Assembly: GCA_021780055.1 (NCBI GenBank)
Contig: JAJXZM010000297.1
Location: forward strand, 1-6,154
Length of the DNA: 6,154 nt
Source of the DNA: Acidobacteriota bacterium
GTDB taxonomy: Bacteria > Acidobacteriota > Terriglobia > UBA7540
Direction: 5' to 3'
Part shown: piece by piece, positions 1 through 5,594 of the stretch
Position numbering within the stretch: the stretch's first letter is position 1
Layout of the letters: the number at the start of each line of letters is the position of its first letter
Translations under genes and position numbers: made by a program
The notes under the pieces: generated by a model
The model's input: only the letters and a program-made list of their open reading frames with translations
Database searches by the model: none
Told to the model about the DNA's origin: nothing

Positions 1-335
1 GCGAGCGAGGACAGCGCCTTTCCGGCGGCCAGCGGCAGCGGTTGGCGATTGCCCGAGCGTTGCTGAAGAATCCTCCGATCCTGATTCTGGACGAAGCGAC
101 GTCGGAACTCGATACGGAATCCGAAGCGCTGGTACAAAAGGCCCTGGGAAACCTGATGGCGGGCCGGACGGTCCTGGTGATCGCGCATCGGCTCAGCACG
201 GTCCGGCGCGCGGACCGCATTGTGGTGCTGGACCGAGGGACTATTTCCGAGGTGGGCACGCATGAGGATCTGGTGACTCGCGGCGGAATTTACCAGCGAT
301 TGCATGAACTCCAGTTTGTGGATGCCGAAGCGTAA
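1..335 (+). CDS. msbA: MsbA-like ABC exporter, C-terminal part of the ATP-binding domain (5' partial)
   Basis: This is the 3' end of an ABC transporter whose membrane domain and Walker A lie outside the window. Read in frame from base 3, 110 codons show the end of a nucleotide-binding domain in the usual order. The LSGGQ signature is followed by [12 protein letters not shown], then Walker [10 protein letters not shown], the D-loop SELD and the switch histidine in AHRLST. The C-terminal run GTHEDLV...[11 protein letters not shown] closely resembles the end of E. coli MsbA, the inner-membrane ATPase that flips lipid A-core. The family call (type IV exporter) is firm. The MsbA role is inferred from this C-terminal likeness, and other lipid or drug exporters share the same domain. 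A TTG at 42 is an internal codon, not a start, because the signature motif lies upstream of it. It points the same way as yicC, 71 bases away. Confidence 0.85.
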   Translation, partial: ERGQRLSGGQRQRLAIARALLKNPPILILDEATSELDTESEALVQKALGNLMAGRTVLVIAHRLSTVRRADRIVVLDRGTISEVGTHEDLVTRGGIYQRLHELQFVDAEA

Positions 336-350
336 AATCACAGCACAAAG

Positions 351-371
351 CCGGCCTGCGGGCAAGGCCGG
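351..371 (+). other. Perfect hairpin between the ABC transporter and yicC
   Basis: CCGGCCT (351-357) and AGGCCGG (365-371) are exact reverse complements around a 7-base loop. The stem begins 15 bases after the transporter stop codon. No T-run follows on the plus strand, so it is not a classical intrinsic terminator. It could slow or partly stop transcription, protect a 3' end, or be chance in GC-rich DNA. Confidence 0.5.
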
Positions 372-406
372 GGCGTGTGCCAGCGGGAACGGTGGCAAAA
401 GCTAAA

Positions 407-1300
407 ATGGTTCGAAGCATGACAGGCTACAGCAAGGCGCGGCGGGAAGAGGGTGGTTTTGCCCTTAACATCGCCGTGAAATCGGTCAACCACCGGTTTC
501 TTGATTTGCAGTTCCGATTGCCGTCGGAACTCGTTCCGCTGGAGCCAGCGTTGCGCCGGATCGTAAAACAGCACGTCGCTCGCGGCCACGTGGAAGTCGC
601 CGTTAATCTGGAAAGGACCGGGGCCCAGGGATTCAAAGTGAACCGTGAACTGCTGAAGTCCTATGTCGCGGCGTGCCGGGAAGTGCGAGATGAACTGGGT
701 TTCGCCGGCGAGATGGACGTCGTACAGCTCTTGAAAATTCAGGGGGTGCTTTCGAACGAAAGTGAGCTTTCGGAGAAGGAACTGGCCGGGATTCGAAAGA
801 TACTGGAGCCGGCAATGGAGGGCGTGCTTGAAACGCTCAACACCATGCGCGACCGTGAAGGCGCGGCCCTGGAGAAAGACATCCTTGAACGACTGAACAA
901 TCTGGAGACACTGCGCAAGGGAATCGCCAAACAGGCCCGCCGCATCCCAGAGTATGCGCAGCAGCGGCTGGAAAACCGATTGCACGAACTGTTAGGAGCG
1001 GTCCATGTGGATGCCGCGCGACTTGCCCAGGAAGTCGCCTACCTGGCTTCGCGGTCAGACATTACAGAGGAATTAACGCGGTTTCAGAGCCACCTGGTCC
1101 AGGCGCATCAGCTCCTTGCCGAAAGTCAGGAAGTGGGCAAAAAACTCGATTTCCTGCTTCAGGAACTGAACCGGGAAGCCAATACGCTGCTGTCAAAAAC
1201 CTCGGACGTCCCCCAGATCGGCGTCGAGGTCGGACGCCAGGCGATTGAAATGAAATCTGAGATCGAAAAACTACGCGAGCAGGTGCAAAACATCGAGTGA
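407..1300 (+). CDS. yicC: YicC/YloC-family endoribonuclease
   Basis: The 297-residue product matches the YicC family over its whole length. It begins MVRSMTGYSKA, close to the usual MIRSMTGYG opening, and continues with the conserved VKSVNHRFLDL block and a GHVEV segment (N-terminal YicC domain, about residues 1-155). The C-terminal domain follows, with DREGAALEKDI, DITEELTRFQSHL and GKKLDFLLQELNREANTLLSK, ending in the family-typical EKLREQVQNIE. Members are cytoplasmic and have been linked to RNA decay, and databases name them endoribonucleases; the physiological substrates here are unknown. I chose the ATG at 407 because it gives the family's standard N-terminus. An in-frame GTG at 377 would add ten residues with no counterpart. 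A weak GGTGG lies 11 bases upstream. The stop overlaps the gmk start by four bases, so the two are probably translated in a coupled way. Confidence 0.95.
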   Translation: MVRSMTGYSKARREEGGFALNIAVKSVNHRFLDLQFRLPSELVPLEPALRRIVKQHVARGHVEVAVNLERTGAQGFKVNRELLKSYVAACREVRDELGFAGEMDVVQLLKIQGVLSNESELSEKELAGIRKILEPAMEGVLETLNTMRDREGAALEKDILERLNNLETLRKGIAKQARRIPEYAQQRLENRLHELLGAVHVDAARLAQEVAYLASRSDITEELTRFQSHLVQAHQLLAESQEVGKKLDFLLQELNREANTLLSKTSDVPQIGVEVGRQAIEMKSEIEKLREQVQNIE

Positions 1301-1944
1301 GCGTACCGGGAACTAACGAGCTGCCGAAAAGACTGGGCAGCGTCTTCGTGATTTCTGCTCCTTCCGGAGCGGGCAAGACCACGCTGATTCAGAAACTGCG
1401 CGCCTCTGTGCGCGGGCTGGCTTTTTCGGTTTCTTACACCACGCGTCCCCCGCGCGCCGGCGAGAAGAACGGCCGCGAATACTTTTTTGTATCGGCGGAG
1501 GAGTTCAAACGGCGTAAGGCGCAGGGGGAGTTTGTAGAATGGGCGCGCGTACACGGCCACTATTACGGCACATCATGGTGTAAGCTTCGCGAAGCCCAGG
1601 AAGCCGGGCAGGATATCCTGCTCGACATCGACGTTCAGGGACACAGGAAGCTGCGGCGGCGGATTCCGGAGACAGTGAGCATTTTTGTGCTGCCGCCCTC
1701 CTTTGCGGTCCTTGAAAAACGGCTTCGGCACCGGCATGAAGATGCTCCCGAGGTCATCGCTGAACGGCTTGCAATGTCGCGCAAGGAAGTGGCACATTGG
1801 AAGGAGTATGATTACCTGATTGTAAATGACCGCCTTTCTGTCGCAGCCGAGGCTCTCTGCAACATTGTGCTTGCATCACGCTTGCGCCGCCAGTGCCAGG
1901 AACGGCGCATCGAAGGTATTATAGGAACCTTTATTGGAGGATAG
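1297..1944 (+). CDS. gmk: Guanylate kinase
   Basis: Gmk transfers phosphate from ATP to GMP to make GDP, an essential cytoplasmic step toward GTP and dGTP. The 215-residue product has the P-loop SAPSGAGKTT (residues 20-29) and the GMP-binding block SYTTRPPRAGEKNG (46-59), with Ser46, Arg50 and Arg53. These are followed by GEFVEWARVHGHYYGT (77-92; Glu81 and Tyr90), ILLDIDVQG, the lid-region arginines and YDYLIVND. Length is normal for bacterial Gmk. The GTG start at 1297 lies within the yicC stop region, an overlap of GTGA type. About 14 residues precede the core, slightly more than in E. coli. An AGGTG at 1281-1285 could serve as a ribosome site, and re-initiation after yicC is also likely. 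The stop directly abuts the rpoZ start. No key residue is missing. Confidence 0.97.
   Translation: MSVPGTNELPKRLGSVFVISAPSGAGKTTLIQKLRASVRGLAFSVSYTTRPPRAGEKNGREYFFVSAEEFKRRKAQGEFVEWARVHGHYYGTSWCKLREAQEAGQDILLDIDVQGHRKLRRRIPETVSIFVLPPSFAVLEKRLRHRHEDAPEVIAERLAMSRKEVAHWKEYDYLIVNDRLSVAAEALCNIVLASRLRRQCQERRIEGIIGTFIGG
1936..1940 (+). promoter_or_regulatory. Ribosome binding site of rpoZ inside gmk
   Basis: GGAGG lies within the last codons of gmk, four bases before the rpoZ ATG at 1945. It is the strongest Shine-Dalgarno match in the cluster. It fixes the short rpoZ start and suggests rpoZ can be initiated efficiently despite the absence of an intergenic space. Confidence 0.75.
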
Positions 1945-2142
1945 ATGGAGTTACCCAACAACATTGACAGCAAGTTTCGCTACATTCTGATTTCGGCCAA
2001 GCGAGCGCGCCAGCTTCAGTCGGGCGTCAGGCCGCTGGTCCAGACGCAGACCAAAAAGGCCACCAAGATTGCTCAGCAGGAGGTCTCTGCAGGCCTGATC
2101 CCGTTTGAAGTCATTGAGGCCAAACCCGAAGGCGGGAACTGA
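1945..2142 (+). CDS. rpoZ: RNA polymerase omega subunit
   Basis: Omega binds the beta' subunit and helps RNA polymerase assemble. The 65-residue product carries the conserved core: SKFRYILISAKRARQLQ (residues 9-25) corresponds to NRFDLVLVAARRARQMQ of E. coli. It is followed by a PLVQ segment and KKATKIAQQEVSAGLIPFE, equivalent to the KTTVIALREIEEGLI region. It is shorter than the 91-residue E. coli protein and lacks its C-terminal tail, as is common outside Proteobacteria. It also lacks the N-terminal MARVTV sequence. The ATG abuts the gmk stop and has a GGAGG in front of it. Two stop codons follow in tandem (TGA TAA, 2140-2145). The position after gmk is the classical gmk-rpoZ pairing seen in many bacteria. 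Confidence 0.95.
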   Translation: MELPNNIDSKFRYILISAKRARQLQSGVRPLVQTQTKKATKIAQQEVSAGLIPFEVIEAKPEGGN

Positions 2143-2160
2143 TAAAGCTTTTCGGCTGGG

Positions 2161-2177
2161 GTACGCGATCAGCGTAC
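2161..2177 (+). other. Perfect inverted repeat upstream of coaBC
   Basis: GTACGC (2161-2166) and GCGTAC (2172-2177) are exact reverse complements around the loop GATCA. No T-run follows, so a Rho-independent terminator is not supported. It may be an RNA hairpin in the coaBC leader, a protein-binding operator, or chance. Confidence 0.45.
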
Positions 2178-2279
2178 ACAGGCCGTGAGGGCGAGATTTC
2201 CTGAGACGGGACCTATTCCGATGACATCAGGCTCTCAAATCGAATCGGGGCGGGACGGATCGTACTCCAACTCCCGGGC

Positions 2280-2284
2280 GAGGA
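2280..2284 (+). promoter_or_regulatory. Ribosome binding site of coaBC
   Basis: GAGGA lies seven bases before the ATG at 2292 but only four before the GTG at 2289. This spacing supports the ATG as the start, and the residue numbering of the product agrees. Confidence 0.65.
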
Positions 2285-2291
2285 TGGCGTG

Positions 2292-3515
2292 ATGCGCGTT
2301 GCGCTGGGAGTTACGGGAGGCATTGCCGCCTACAAGGCTGCGGAACTGCTTCGCACCCTTCAGGACCGCGGGCTCGACGTTCAGGTGGTGATGACCGCCG
2401 CCGCGCGCAATTTTGTGACGCCCCTTACCTTTGCGTCCCTCTCCGGCCATAAGGTCATCACGGGAATGTTCGGCGAAGGCGGCGAAGAGCCGAACGTCGA
2501 GAGCGCCATCGAACACATTGCCGTGGCGCAGTCGATCGACGCCCTGGTTATCGCGCCGGCAACCGCAAACGTCATTGCCAAAATGGCCCACGGCGTTGCA
2601 GATGATTTCCTCACCACCCTGTGCCTGGCTACAAAGGCGCCGATCATCGTCGCTCCCGCGATGAACGTCAACATGTTGGAAAACGCGGCCACGCAGCAGA
2701 ACCTGGAAACATTGCGCGCCCGGGGCGTTCGAGTTCTCGACCCGGATGAGGGTTATCTCGCTTGCGGCATGACTGGTTCTGGACGCCTGGCCTCGGTTGA
2801 GTCAATTGCCCAGGCCGTCTTTGAAACCCTGCACTTACGGGACGATCTGGGGGACGAAACGATCCTGGTGAGCGCGGGGCCTACAGAAGAGCCGCTCGAC
2901 CCCGTTCGATATATCAGCAACCGTTCTTCCGGCAAGATGGGCTACGCGCTGGCGGAGGCAGCTCAGCGGCGCGGCGCAATGGTTACCCTGGTCAGCGGAC
3001 CCACGCGGCTGGCGGCGCCTGCCGGTATCACGGTGGAAAATGTGAGGACCACAGCGGAGATGCGGGAAGCATTGCTCCGCGGTCTCGACCGGGCGACGGT
3101 GGTCCTGATGGCTGCCGCTGTTGTGGATTTTGCCCCCGCCAGGGTGGAGGCGGAAAAGATCAAGAAGAGCGAGAGCGGACTCCGTTTGGAACTTCGGCCC
3201 ACGCCGGATATCCTTGCTGAGATTTCGCGCCGCCGGAAACCGCAACACCTCATTGTGGGATTTGCAGCGGAAACGAACCACCTGCTGGAGAACGCGGCGG
3301 CGAAAGCGCGCGCGAAAGGCCTGGACATGATTGTGGCCAACGACGTGACGCAGGAGGGCGCCGGATTTGATTCTGACACCAACATTGTCACGCTCGTTTT
3401 TCCCGACGGGCAGGTGAAGCCGTTCGAAAAAATGAGCAAGCTGGACGTGGCAAACGCGGTTCTGGATGAAGCGCTCGCGCTGCGATCAAAGCGGGTGGCG
3501 GCAGGCAGCAAGTAG
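2292..3515 (+). CDS. coaBC: Bifunctional phosphopantothenoylcysteine decarboxylase / phosphopantothenate-cysteine ligase
   Basis: CoaBC (Dfp) catalyses two successive steps of coenzyme A synthesis: joining cysteine to 4'-phosphopantothenate, then decarboxylating the product. The 407-residue protein has the FMN-dependent CoaC half first (about 1-185), with VTGGIAAYK at the N-terminus, His75, the PAMNVNM motif with Asn125 and the active-site Cys158 in LACGMTGSGRLA. The CoaB ligase half (about 188-407) shows SAGPTEEPLDPVRYISNRSSGKMG with Asn210, AAAVVDF, Lys289 in EKIKK and GFAAET. These residues fall at exactly the E. coli Dfp numbers when counting from the ATG at 2292, which supports that start over the adjacent GTG at 2289. 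It sits in the usual neighbourhood after gmk-rpoZ and has its own leader. The protein appears complete and active. Confidence 0.98.
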   Translation: MRVALGVTGGIAAYKAAELLRTLQDRGLDVQVVMTAAARNFVTPLTFASLSGHKVITGMFGEGGEEPNVESAIEHIAVAQSIDALVIAPATANVIAKMAHGVADDFLTTLCLATKAPIIVAPAMNVNMLENAATQQNLETLRARGVRVLDPDEGYLACGMTGSGRLASVESIAQAVFETLHLRDDLGDETILVSAGPTEEPLDPVRYISNRSSGKMGYALAEAAQRRGAMVTLVSGPTRLAAPAGITVENVRTTAEMREALLRGLDRATVVLMAAAVVDFAPARVEAEKIKKSESGLRLELRPTPDILAEISRRRKPQHLIVGFAAETNHLLENAAAKARAKGLDMIVANDVTQEGAGFDSDTNIVTLVFPDGQVKPFEKMSKLDVANAVLDEALALRSKRVAAGSK

Positions 3516-3541
3516 CGCAGTTTGCAACCGGGTTTGGGGCA

Positions 3542-4420
3542 ATGGACGAAAAACAACGCAGAAAAGTGGCTGACATGCTCGAGTTCTACCAGGACCTGGG
3601 CATCGATGAGTTTTACGTCCGGCGTTCTGAAGCAGCCAGGGTTGCGGCGGCTCCTGTGCAGCCCGTAACCGCAATTCCAGCCCCAAATCGGATTCCTGAA
3701 CCAAAGGAAACTGCTCCTGCACCTGGCCAGCCATCGGTTGCATTTGGCAAACGCCCACTTCCACAGTACATGCCTGCCGCAGCGCCTCAACTGGTTGCCT
3801 CAGCGGGCCCCGCAGTTCAATCTATGAGTTTGTTTGAGTCTCCATCGGGGACAACCGCGCGGCAAAATGAAACCCTGGAGCAGATCCGCGAAGACCTGGG
3901 CGATTGCCATCGCTGCAGGTTGGCTGCGGGCCGCCACACCATCGTCTTTGGCCAGGGCAATCCGCACGCTGAGCTGGTTTTTGTTGGCGAAGGGCCGGGC
4001 GCCGACGAAGACGAGCAGGGACTTCCTTTTGTGGGCCGCGCGGGCCGGCTGCTGAACCGCATGATCGAGCTGGCCGGAATGAAGCGCGAAGACGTTTACA
4101 TCTGCAACGTGGTGAAGTGCCGCCCGCCAAACAACCGAACGCCTTTGCCGGACGAGATCGAGATGTGTTCGCCGTTCTTGATGCGGCAGATTCGCACCAT
4201 CAAGCCCCGGTTGGTGTGCTGCCTGGGCGCTCCGGCCGTCAAGACGCTCCTCGGAGTGAAGGAGGGCATCACCAAGATTCGCGGGCAGCTTTATGATTTT
4301 CAGGGCACCAAAGCCCTGCCCACATTTCACCCGGCCTACGTGCTTCGTAATCCGAGGGAAGAAAAGATCCTTCGGGAAGATTTTCAAACCATCGTTGAAT
4401 TCCTGCAGTCGCCTCGCTAA
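3542..4420 (+). CDS. Family-4 (Fe-S) uracil-DNA glycosylase with N-terminal extension
   Basis: This enzyme removes uracil from DNA to start base-excision repair. The catalytic domain spans about residues 110-292. Motif A is [12 protein letters not shown] (149-160) followed by [10 protein letters not shown], and motif B is HPAYVLR with His263. Four cysteines, 122, 125, 193 and 209, are spaced 2, 67 and 15 residues apart, matching the [4Fe-4S] ligand spacing of thermophile type-4 enzymes. The odd part is the N-terminus. A predicted helical segment (about 1-28) is followed by roughly 80 residues rich in Ala and Pro, giving 292 residues against about 200 in compact family members. An ATG at residue 95 would give the compact form but has no ribosome site. 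The chosen ATG at 3542 also has only a weak purine stretch upstream. It follows coaBC by 26 bases, so co-transcription is likely. Confidence 0.93.
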   Translation: MDEKQRRKVADMLEFYQDLGIDEFYVRRSEAARVAAAPVQPVTAIPAPNRIPEPKETAPAPGQPSVAFGKRPLPQYMPAAAPQLVASAGPAVQSMSLFESPSGTTARQNETLEQIREDLGDCHRCRLAAGRHTIVFGQGNPHAELVFVGEGPGADEDEQGLPFVGRAGRLLNRMIELAGMKREDVYICNVVKCRPPNNRTPLPDEIEMCSPFLMRQIRTIKPRLVCCLGAPAVKTLLGVKEGITKIRGQLYDFQGTKALPTFHPAYVLRNPREEKILREDFQTIVEFLQSPR

Positions 4421-4470
4421 ACATCTGACGGGCACCCTTGCCGCCGTTGCGCCCGCCCTTAAGCAGAGAA

Positions 4471-4479
4471 TGTTATGAT
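4471..4479 (+). promoter_or_regulatory. Candidate extended -10 promoter for the MTHFR-like gene
   Basis: TGTTATGAT matches the extended -10 form TGnTATAAT with one mismatch in the hexamer. It lies about 75 bases before the gene start. No good -35 box exists at 16-18 bases upstream; the nearest TTGCGC (4447-4452) is 21 bases away. If real, it would start a transcript near 4486 and make this gene independent of the upstream cluster. Confidence 0.4.
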
Positions 4480-4541
4480 GTTTCTATCGCGTTGTTCCAA
4501 TAGGGGCTATGCAGACAGATCAGGAAAGTTGCAGGCAGCCC

Positions 4542-4548
4542 GAGTGGA
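4542..4548 (+). promoter_or_regulatory. Probable ribosome binding site of the MTHFR-like gene
   Basis: GAGTGGA sits six bases before the ATG at 4555 and is an imperfect Shine-Dalgarno sequence. No other in-frame ATG exists between here and the upstream stop TAG at 4501-4503, so the ATG at 4555 is the natural start. Confidence 0.45.
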
Positions 4549-4554
4549 TTTCTG

Positions 4555-5487
4555 ATGGACCTCAAGGCCAAAATCCAGAACCCGCACATCCCGGTCAGTT
4601 TCTTTGAGATGGTGCCGCCCCCTGTGGGCAAGCCGGAATCGCTACACTCCGCGATGGCGGAAATCGCTAAAATTAAGGGCCTGGTTGACGCCATCAACCT
4701 GCCCGAGATTCATGACGAGGCTCGCGGAGGAGACAGGACCTTCAAGTTTGTCGAACGAATTGAGCCTCGGATTCTAGGTGCGAAGATCCGGCAGGAATTT
4801 AACCTGGACGTGGTTGTCAACCGCTGCGTAGTTTATCAGGCCGACCAGGCAAAGTGGATCGAGGAAACGCAAGACAAGTTTGGCATCAGCAACTTTATTC
4901 TGGTGGGTGGCGAATCGAGCGAGATCAAGTACCCCGGGCCGAGTATTATTGAAACGGCGCGCCAGGTGCGGGCCGCCGGGCTGGACGCGACGATGGGAGG
5001 CATCAGCATCCCCAGCCGCGACCATGAAGTGGATCGCATCCGGCGCAAGGCAGCGGAGGGGCTTTCTTTCTTCACCACCCAGGTGCTGTTTGACTCGAAT
5101 GACATCGTTTGGCTGATTCAGCGCCTGAATGGGCTGGAAGCTAGGATCTTTCTAAGTTTTGCCCCGGTCACCCATCACCGCGATATTGAGTTTCTGCGTT
5201 GGCTGGGTGCCGACGTCCCAGCCGATCTCGACCGCTTTCTGATCAGCAGGCCGCCCGGTGAGACCACCTCCCACCATGCCGGAGAGGCTTTTGAGCGTTG
5301 CCTGAATCTTGCGCAGAGAATCCTGATGGACGTTTTTGACAATCTGCCGCCGGACCCGCCGCCGCTGGGAATCAACATCGAGCATATTAATCGCCGCAAT
5401 CTCAACTTTGCTGTGAAGATGCTGGAAAGACTAGGAACTTTCCATTCAAATCTTGTGGCCGCGCGAAGCCGCGCCAGCCTTGTTTGA
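4555..5487 (+). CDS. Methylenetetrahydrofolate reductase-like flavoprotein
   Basis: The 310-residue product resembles the MetF/MTHFR TIM-barrel family, which reduces 5,10-methylene-tetrahydrofolate to the 5-methyl form used for methionine synthesis. VSFFEMVPPP (residues 14-23) matches the SFEFFPP opening with the catalytic-type Glu18. NFILVGGESSE (113-123) corresponds to the LALRGD strand, MGGISIPSR (147-155) to the AGYPE region, and FFTTQVLFDS (172-181) to the ITQFFF segment with Gln176. The family's Asp120 is replaced here by Glu120. The length is normal for a bacterial MetF, but the sequence between motifs is divergent and the electron donor cannot be read from it. It could be a true MTHFR of a divergent clade or a paralogue acting on another pterin or methyl carrier. 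No methionine-synthesis gene is adjacent, so context does not decide. I leave the symbol blank for that reason. Confidence 0.75.
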   Translation: MDLKAKIQNPHIPVSFFEMVPPPVGKPESLHSAMAEIAKIKGLVDAINLPEIHDEARGGDRTFKFVERIEPRILGAKIRQEFNLDVVVNRCVVYQADQAKWIEETQDKFGISNFILVGGESSEIKYPGPSIIETARQVRAAGLDATMGGISIPSRDHEVDRIRRKAAEGLSFFTTQVLFDSNDIVWLIQRLNGLEARIFLSFAPVTHHRDIEFLRWLGADVPADLDRFLISRPPGETTSHHAGEAFERCLNLAQRILMDVFDNLPPDPPPLGINIEHINRRNLNFAVKMLERLGTFHSNLVAARSRASLV

Positions 5488-5488
5488 T

Positions 5489-5546
5489 CCTGCGCTGACG
5501 AAGTGCAGCCTGTAACTGCACTTCCGCCTTTCCCGTAGAGCGCAGG
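5489..5546. terminator. Nested inverted repeats between convergent genes; possible bidirectional terminator
   Basis: The inner stem is GAAGTGCAG (5500-5508) with CTGCACTTC (5516-5524), nine perfect pairs around a 7-base loop. An outer pair, CCTGCGCT (5489-5496) with AGCGCAGG (5539-5546), adds eight perfect pairs enclosing it. The structure begins one base after the MTHFR-like stop and lies 48 bases beyond the ppa stop, where termination from both sides is needed. Neither strand shows a T-run after the stem, so it is not a classical intrinsic terminator. It may work with Rho or protect transcript ends. Confidence 0.55.
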
Positions 5547-5594
5547 CCAAAGAACTAACATCTTGAAAAGATTCTTAGCAGAACTGATGCGCGA

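Larger units (their letters stand above)
2143..2291 (+). other. 149-base leader between rpoZ and coaBC
   Basis: This is the largest gap inside the plus-strand run. It contains one perfect inverted repeat (2161-2177, listed separately) and the coaBC ribosome site at its 3' end. I see no convincing sigma-70 promoter and no riboswitch consensus I recognise. A short open frame from the ATG at 2221 ends in the TGATG that overlaps the coaBC start; its reality is doubtful. Confidence 0.6.
4421..4554 (+). other. 134-base spacer between the glycosylase and the MTHFR-like gene
   Basis: The spacer holds a candidate extended -10 promoter (4471-4479) and the probable ribosome site of the next gene. I see no strong terminator hairpin with a T-run and no SAM-riboswitch-like consensus. 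An open frame from the ATG at 4509 to 4607 overlaps the next gene and looks incidental. Confidence 0.5.

Noticed and set aside
338..985. Minus-strand open frame of 215 codons opposite yicC
   Set aside because: It lies antisense to a clearly conserved gene, its translation resembles no family, and long antisense frames are expected in GC-rich coding DNA.
2125..2136. CCCG-AAGG-CGGG stem at the end of rpoZ with a later TTTT
   Set aside because: The stem is only four pairs, lies inside the coding region, and the T-run is 12 bases away, so it does not fit an intrinsic terminator.
2963..3790. Minus-strand open frame of 275 codons across the end of coaBC and the start of the glycosylase gene
   Set aside because: The product is rich in Arg, Ser and Cys with no domain pattern, and it spans two unrelated real genes; it is a codon-bias shadow.
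3824..3826. Internal ATG (residue 95) as the true glycosylase start
   Set aside because: It would give a compact family-sized enzyme, but no ribosome site precedes it and the upstream frame is open with an ordered-looking helix.
3800..4435. Minus-strand open frame of 211 codons opposite the glycosylase
   Set aside because: The sense strand holds intact Fe-S cysteines and catalytic motifs; the antisense translation shows no recognisable motif.
4509..4607. 32-codon frame overlapping the start of the MTHFR-like gene
   Set aside because: Its AGGGG is only about two bases from the ATG, it overlaps a better gene out of frame, and the peptide has no recognisable character.
5560..5572. Small palindrome ATCTT-GAA-AAGAT just beyond the ppa stop
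   Set aside because: Five A/T-rich pairs with a 3-base loop are too weak and too likely by chance to call a terminator.
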